This document shows, in pieces, positions 59,844 through 64,000 of a DNA stretch of 64,000 bases. Source of the DNA: CAZYVA01 sp964650695 (GTDB lineage: Bacteria > Bacillota > Clostridia > Lachnospirales > Lachnospiraceae). Numbering within the stretch: the first letter of the stretch is position 1; each line of letters begins with the position of its first letter. The stretch covers positions 4,554 through 68,553 of the forward strand of contig CAZYVA010000002.1 in the NCBI GenBank assembly GCA_964650695.1. The letters run 5' to 3'. The notes under the pieces were generated by a model. That model did no database searches. It worked only from the letters and a program-made list of their open reading frames with translations, and was not told the origin of the DNA. The position numbers and the translations under genes were made by a program.

Positions 59844-60725
59844 ATGAAGGTGAAGATGGGGGAAAGCTTGAAAAGTATGGGACATAAGATAAAACTGATC
59901 GGATTTGACCTGGACGGGACACTGCTTACTTCGGATAAACGTCTGACGGAACGGACCTGGGAAGCGATGGAACGGGCGGCGGAGCGGGGGATGATGCTTG
60001 TCCCGGTGACAGGGCGGCCGCTGAGCGGCATGCCGGATGAGATCCTGACATTTCCGGGAATCCATTATGTGATCTCTGCCAATGGCGCAAGGATTTTAAA
60101 GGATGGAAGAACCATCGACGACCACCTGATGCCAGCGGAGGAAGCAAGAAAAATCCTTGATATTTTTGGGGAATACGACACGATGCGGGAAATCTATTTT
60201 GACGGGCAGGGATACGCGGACGCCTCCCGGCTGGAGAACATCTCCCGTTACATGCCATTCCCCGCTATGGCGCAGTATTTTTTGTCCACCCGGAAACCGG
60301 TGAGGGACGTGATGGAAACATTCGAGGAGGAAAACGCGCCGGTCGATAAAGTGCAGGCATTGTTTGCCCATGACAGGGAACGGGAGGAAGCCAGACGGCG
60401 GATTGAGCAGATCCCAGGGATGGAAGTATCCGGCTCCATCGGCGTCAACATAGAAGTCAATATGTCCGGGATCAACAAAGGGATCGCCCTGGAAAAGCTG
60501 GCGGGCAGGCTTGGGATCCGGATGGAGGAGATCCTGGCGTTTGGGGATGGGGATAATGATATCCCGATGCTGAAAATGGCCGGGATAGGCGCGGCGATGG
60601 AAAATGGGATGAAGGAAGTGAAAGCCGCTGCGGATATCATTGTGGAAAGCAATGACGAGGACGGGGTTGCCAAAACCATAGAAAGACTGCTCCAAGGCGA
60701 AGAGGTGTTCCAGGCGCGCGGATGA
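59844..60725 (+). CDS. Cof-type HAD-superfamily phosphatase
   Basis: 293 residues. HAD motifs in order: FDLDGTLLTSD (I), PVTGRP (II), NKGIALEKLAGRLG with the lysine (III), and AFGDGDNDIPMLKMAG (IV), with a C2-type cap domain between II and III. Such enzymes remove phosphate from sugar phosphates, pyridoxal phosphate or flavin phosphates; substrate unknown. Three ATGs lie close together (59844, 59856, 59877); the third, right before HKIKLIGFDLDG, is also possible. Confidence 0.9.
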   Translation: MKVKMGESLKSMGHKIKLIGFDLDGTLLTSDKRLTERTWEAMERAAERGMMLVPVTGRPLSGMPDEILTFPGIHYVISANGARILKDGRTIDDHLMPAEEARKILDIFGEYDTMREIYFDGQGYADASRLENISRYMPFPAMAQYFLSTRKPVRDVMETFEEENAPVDKVQALFAHDREREEARRRIEQIPGMEVSGSIGVNIEVNMSGINKGIALEKLAGRLGIRMEEILAFGDGDNDIPMLKMAGIGAAMENGMKEVKAAADIIVESNDEDGVAKTIERLLQGEEVFQARG

Positions 60726-60837
60726 TCCGGCGAAGGAGCGTTCCAGGCGCGCGGATGGTCCGGCAGGCGGATAGGGAGCCGCAGGGACCGTATAGCCCAT
60801 AAAAAGCGGATAAAGCCAGAGGGAAAAGGAGGAAATC

Positions 60838-61653
60838 ATGCTAGATGCGTTAAAGGTTATCGTGCTTGGCATTATAGAAGGGATCACGGAGTGGCTCCCG
60901 GTCAGCAGTACCGGGCATCTGATTTTAGCGGGGGAACTTCTGGAACCGGGGCTTAGCGATGCATTCATGGAAATGTTTGACGTGGTGATCCAATTGGGTG
61001 CGATCATGGCGGTTGTAGTGCTGTATTTCCATAAGCTGAACCCGTTTTCGACAAAGAAAACAAAAAAACAAAAGCTCCTTACGTGGCAACTGTGGGTGAA
61101 AATATTGATCGCCTCCGTGCCTGCCGCCGTGATAGGGCTTTTGTTCAACGATCTTTTGGATGAGATTTTCTACAAACCGCTTCCGGTGGCGGTCATGCTG
61201 ATTCTTTATGGCGTGCTGTTCATCATTGTCGAGAGCCGGAACACGGGACAGCGCCCGAAGGTCAGGAAGATTTCAGAGCTTTCCATCCAAATGCTGCTTT
61301 GGATTGGATTTTGGCAGATGCTTGCGCTCATCCCAGGGACTTCCCGTTCCGGGGCAACGATCATCGGGGCTTTGCTCATCGGCGTGGCCAGGGAAACGGC
61401 GGCGGAATTCACCTTTTTTTTGGCGATCCCCGTGATGTTCGGGGCAAGCTTTTTAAAGCTCCTGAAATTCGGCTTCCATTTTACAACGGCAGAGTTTGGG
61501 CTTTTGATGCTGGGATGCCTCGTTTCCTTTGCCGTGTCGGTATTCGCGATCCGTTTTTTGATGGGGTATATCAGGAAGCATGATTTTAAGGTGTTCGGGT
61601 ATTATCGGATCCTGCTGGGAGGGGTGATCGTGGCAGCATCCTTGATAAGATGA
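60838..61653 (+). CDS. uppP: undecaprenyl-diphosphate phosphatase UppP (BacA)
   Basis: 271 residues, about eight membrane spans. The two family motifs are complete: EGITEWLPVSSTGHLIL and PGTSRSGATIIGALLIGV. It recycles the lipid carrier of wall synthesis and lowers bacitracin sensitivity when abundant. AGGAGG lies six bases before the ATG. A palindrome follows the stop. Confidence 0.96.
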   Translation: MLDALKVIVLGIIEGITEWLPVSSTGHLILAGELLEPGLSDAFMEMFDVVIQLGAIMAVVVLYFHKLNPFSTKKTKKQKLLTWQLWVKILIASVPAAVIGLLFNDLLDEIFYKPLPVAVMLILYGVLFIIVESRNTGQRPKVRKISELSIQMLLWIGFWQMLALIPGTSRSGATIIGALLIGVARETAAEFTFFLAIPVMFGASFLKLLKFGFHFTTAEFGLLMLGCLVSFAVSVFAIRFLMGYIRKHDFKVFGYYRILLGGVIVAASLIR

Positions 61654-61657
61654 TGCT

Positions 61658-61680
61658 GGGGCCGGATAGGATCCGGCCCC
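61658..61680 (+). terminator. hairpin after uppP
   Basis: GGGGCCGGAT-AGG-ATCCGGCCCC, a perfect 10-bp stem five bases after the stop codon. No T run follows, so termination strength is uncertain. Confidence 0.6.
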
Positions 61681-61792
61681 TGATGATACATACCATGGAT
61701 TGCCCCGCAAAAGCGCCCCCGCCCTTGGATCCTTTTCTCGCGGGATGCCCCGTAAACGGGCGTCCCGGACTGCAAATCGCAGCCCGGAACCG

Positions 61793-62137
61793 CTATTTCC
61801 TCGGCATTGTCCGCAGCTTGTGAAACATTTTCACATATTCCTTAAACAAAGCGACCTCCTGTTCTTCGTTCCGTTTGAAGAGTTCAACGACAGAGGTTGA
61901 GAGGACATGGTCGTATTCCGACGGTTCGATGCCGCGTACCAGATAATCAAGCGTCACGTCAAAATATTCGCAGACTTCAATCAGCTTATCCAAAGAAAAA
62001 CAGGCAGCGCCTCTTTCCACGGCGCTGCAGTGTTTGATGGAAATGTTCAGTTCCTCCGCTAATTTTTCCTGAGTCAGGAACGCGTCTTTCCTCAACTGCG
62101 CAAACCGCTTCCCAATGTTTTCATTTGAGTATTCCAT
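61793..62137 (-). CDS. XRE-family helix-turn-helix regulator
   Basis: 114 residues. N-terminal Cro/CI-type HTH (RFAQLRKDAFLTQEKLAEEL, then NISIKHCSAVERGAACFSLD), then VCEYFDVTLDYLVRG, and a short charged tail. Targets unknown. It stands right beside the insertion sequence and could be a chromosomal gene or cargo. Confidence 0.88.
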   Translation of the reverse strand: MEYSNENIGKRFAQLRKDAFLTQEKLAEELNISIKHCSAVERGAACFSLDKLIEVCEYFDVTLDYLVRGIEPSEYDHVLSTSVVELFKRNEEQEVALFKEYVKMFHKLRTMPRK

Positions 62138-62170
62138 ATAAATATATACCTCTCAGGTTCATTTTACCAT

Positions 62171-63869
62171 AGTTCCCGTAACCTGATTCTTTTTACATGC
62201 TGGCCGATTCATCCCCGGCCGGGGTATAGGTGATTTCCTCCGGACATTTGATCCGAAAGTGGCTGTATATCTCGTTCATTTTTTTGACAGGCTCACTGGT
62301 GACCAGCGCTTTCGGATATACCAGCGCCATTTGCCGGCTGAGGATGGAAAATACCTCTGCTGTGCCATATCCTGTTCCAATCAGTTGGACTTGCAGCATT
62401 TTAAGTATTGCAGTGGAAATCAGCGTTATGAGCATATGACCCCGCAGGATATCCTCATTTTCGCTGACCGGGGGGGTATTTTTCCCTCTCCTTTCCCGAT
62501 CTGAAAGAGTTCCTCCACCTGATTCCTTGTATAATACAATGGCAGGATGTTCTCCTTGGCGACCGGCATGGTTGCCACAAGCATAAAAAGACCGGGCTCC
62601 TGTATAGGGTCATAAGTTTCAGCCGAGGACAAATCTTCATCCCCTGTCTTAGCCGCTGCCTTGTGCCCTCCCTTAAACGGTGTTGTTCTGTCAAGGCAAA
62701 GATAGCCATACGCTTGCCGGTCTTCTTTAGAACCGAGCATGACCTCCACTCGCCTAACGTAGAAAAGGCTGCCGTTGTAATGGACAAGATTGTCCTCGGA
62801 CTCCAGGGAGGCGCTGTGCTTTTCTACAGCTTTTGTGAACACTTTGTTGTTGCTGTGAACGCGGGTCACAAAAGGAACGCCGGCATCAAGGAGTGCATCC
62901 GCGTTCTTGCCGCTGTAGTAACCGGCATCCAGCAGCGCAGACCTGACATCTACGCCAAGACCTTTTAATTCGGACAGAGTACGCTTTATTGCTGATGCGC
63001 CGATAACATTGCCAGGGACATAGTGCATGAACAAGGGCAGCCCCGTTTTTTGATGTACCACATAGATCATACGCACCTCGTCACGGATCCTTCCGTTATG
63101 ATTGCTAACAGCAGAAGCCGGTATTCTTGCGGAATTCGGGCGCACTGTGCTGTCTATCAGCACGCCGGCGCCGCCGAGTCCATCCGGAAGCATCCCGAAA
63201 TCCGCTTTGCGGGCATTGATCTTGCAGCCCGATGCAAACTGTATGTATTTGTGGAAAAAACGTCGGCGGTTTTCCTCGCGGCCTATCTCTGCAAGTGCAT
63301 CACGGATCCTTTGGGATGACATGTTCGCTCTTGGGAACAGCACCTTTGCATAGCTGATGGAATGCCAAAATTCAGCATGACTGTTAGGCTCACAGGATGT
63401 CACATAGTAACATATGAGTGCATGGAGGGTATCACGGTTGCTGAATTTTATAGCATCAATGGCTTTCAGGATGCCGGTCTTCTTTACAAAGCGGCCATAA
63501 AAGAAAATGTCTCCAAACTGAAGAACCAACAAGGAACGCTTTTTCCTGCCCTCCTTGATGTAACTACCCCTGCTCCGTTTCGGAGGTTCCTTGAAATCAG
63601 CCGGGGGAGGACCATAAATCCCCGTATCCAGACAGAAAGTAAACACTCCGCGTTCCCTGTTGCGGTAAATGCCACGCTTTTTGTCAAGGACGCGGCCAAG
63701 ATTAATGGACTCACCTTTTACTACTTTTTCGCCATCCCTGACAGATGAAGTTATGGTTGCATATTCATTGCCGTTTTTGGTGGTGTAAGCGATATACATG
63801 ACGCGCCTCCATACTGTAGAAAGAATTAAATATAATTCCTTCCACAGTATAACACATCATATGGGAACT
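62171..63869 (-). mobile_element. insertion sequence, IS4/IS1634-like
   Basis: A DDE transposase gene with a hairpin-bearing promoter region. Possible terminal repeats are AGTTCCCGTA at 62171-62180 and, inverted, AGTTCCCATA at 63869-63860. No clear target duplication is visible, so the ends are tentative. Just right of it, at 63903, starts another copy of the multi-hairpin repeat. Confidence 0.6.
62193..63799 (-). CDS. DDE transposase, interrupted by a -1 frameshift near the C-terminus
   Basis: The main frame (63799-62426) starts MYIAYTTKNGNEYATITSSV and runs through VLIDSTVRPNSA (first Asp), ALLDAGYYSGKN (second Asp) and YYTRNQVEELFQIGKG (Glu), then goes out of frame near 62480. The frame at -1 continues sensibly (NTPPVSENEDILRGHMLITL to the stop at 62193). 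The change of frame falls at G-GGA-AAA-A, followed by seven C. Either a programmed -1 slip yields the full-length enzyme of about 535 residues, or the gene carries a mutation or a sequencing error in the C run. Confidence 0.8.
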
Positions 63870-63902
63870 TCAATAATAAAAATACAATAAATACAGTATT
63901 TT

Positions 63903-64000
63903 GTTACCATGCACGGCGCCTCCCCCTCCTACAAGCCACAGACCGCCTTTTTTGAAGGCTCTATGCTGCTTCGCGTCATATGTCTGAGGCTGTAAGGGGA
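63903..64000 (+). repeat. multi-hairpin interspersed repeat, copy C (cut by window end)
   Basis: Starts GTTACCATGCACGGCG like the outer arm of copy B and keeps both inner hairpins (GCCTTTTTTGAAGGC and TATGCTGC-TTC-GCG.CATA) and the stem ending GTAAGGGGA at the window edge. The remaining parts lie beyond base 64000. Confidence 0.85.

Noticed and set aside
1..64000. CRISPR array, prophage or integrated conjugative element
   Set aside because: No regularly spaced short repeats, cas, integrase, phage structural or transfer genes were seen; repeats found here are dispersed or tandem pairs.

Overview
The window looks like a chromosomal segment of an anaerobic Gram-positive member of the Clostridia, most likely Lachnospiraceae (inference). 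The grounds are a V-type (ntp-order) ATPase, a selenium-dependent D-proline reductase locus, a large Bacillus-type SRP RNA, an [FeFe]-hydrogenase, a whiA/HPr cluster, PcsB-like cell-wall proteins, VanW, and strong purine-rich ribosome binding sites throughout. Species cannot be fixed from the sequence alone.

Layout. 1-8.4 kb: truncated GH13 glycosidase, large membrane-anchored protein, queT with a probable preQ1 riboswitch, VanW-type wall protein, an AIR-synthase-like orphan and trmL. 8.5-17.6 kb: nine-gene operon ntpFIKECGABD for a V-type ATPase whose rotor subunit keeps the Na+-ligand residues; several spacers hold hairpins. 17.7-23.6 kb: SRP RNA, a TauE-like permease, and divergent Na+-dependent transporters (putP and an NSS carrier whose leader looks structured). 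23.6-31.3 kb: D-proline reductase locus on the minus strand (prdC, prdA, a small conserved gene, prdB with an in-frame UGA for selenocysteine, then a separately promoted prdD-prdE), the selenocysteine tRNA gene next to prdC, and divergent proline racemase prdF behind a candidate leader peptide. 31.4-35.3 kb: TetR regulator, Ig-like/CAP secreted protein, two glycosyltransferases. 35.4-40 kb: two membrane proteins, an M20 amidohydrolase and a PucR regulator. 40-45.7 kb: Nudix hydrolase, rubrerythrin, a Tet(M)-like GTPase fused to a Rae1/YacP-type NYN nuclease, and a CorC-type membrane protein. 45.8-50.3 kb: murB-rapZ-whiA-HPr-like-lipid kinase, and tRNA-Glu. 50.6-57.1 kb: orphan sugar-binding lipoprotein, phosphoglucomutase, and a NuoF/GltD-like oxidoreductase plus [FeFe]-hydrogenase. 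57.3-64 kb: two PcsB-like wall hydrolases with swapped catalytic ends, HAD phosphatase, uppP, XRE regulator and an insertion sequence.

How the genes fit together. Proline would enter by PutP, PrdF makes D-proline, and PrdA/PrdB reduce it with electrons passed through PrdC; selC supplies the tRNA that PrdB needs. The Na+-type ATPase, PutP and the NSS carrier suggest an economy built on Na+ gradients (inference). No prdR, selA, selB or selD lies in the window.

The most notable items are: (a) the GTPase-nuclease fusion at 41.6 kb; (b) PrdD and PrdE, which match the two halves of PrdA exactly either side of its self-cleavage site, with the pyruvoyl cysteine missing; (c) a multi-hairpin interspersed repeat with three copies here; (d) a structured leader RNA before the NSS carrier; and (e) a second intergenic repeat that sits just before ribosome binding sites of ntpI and prdE.
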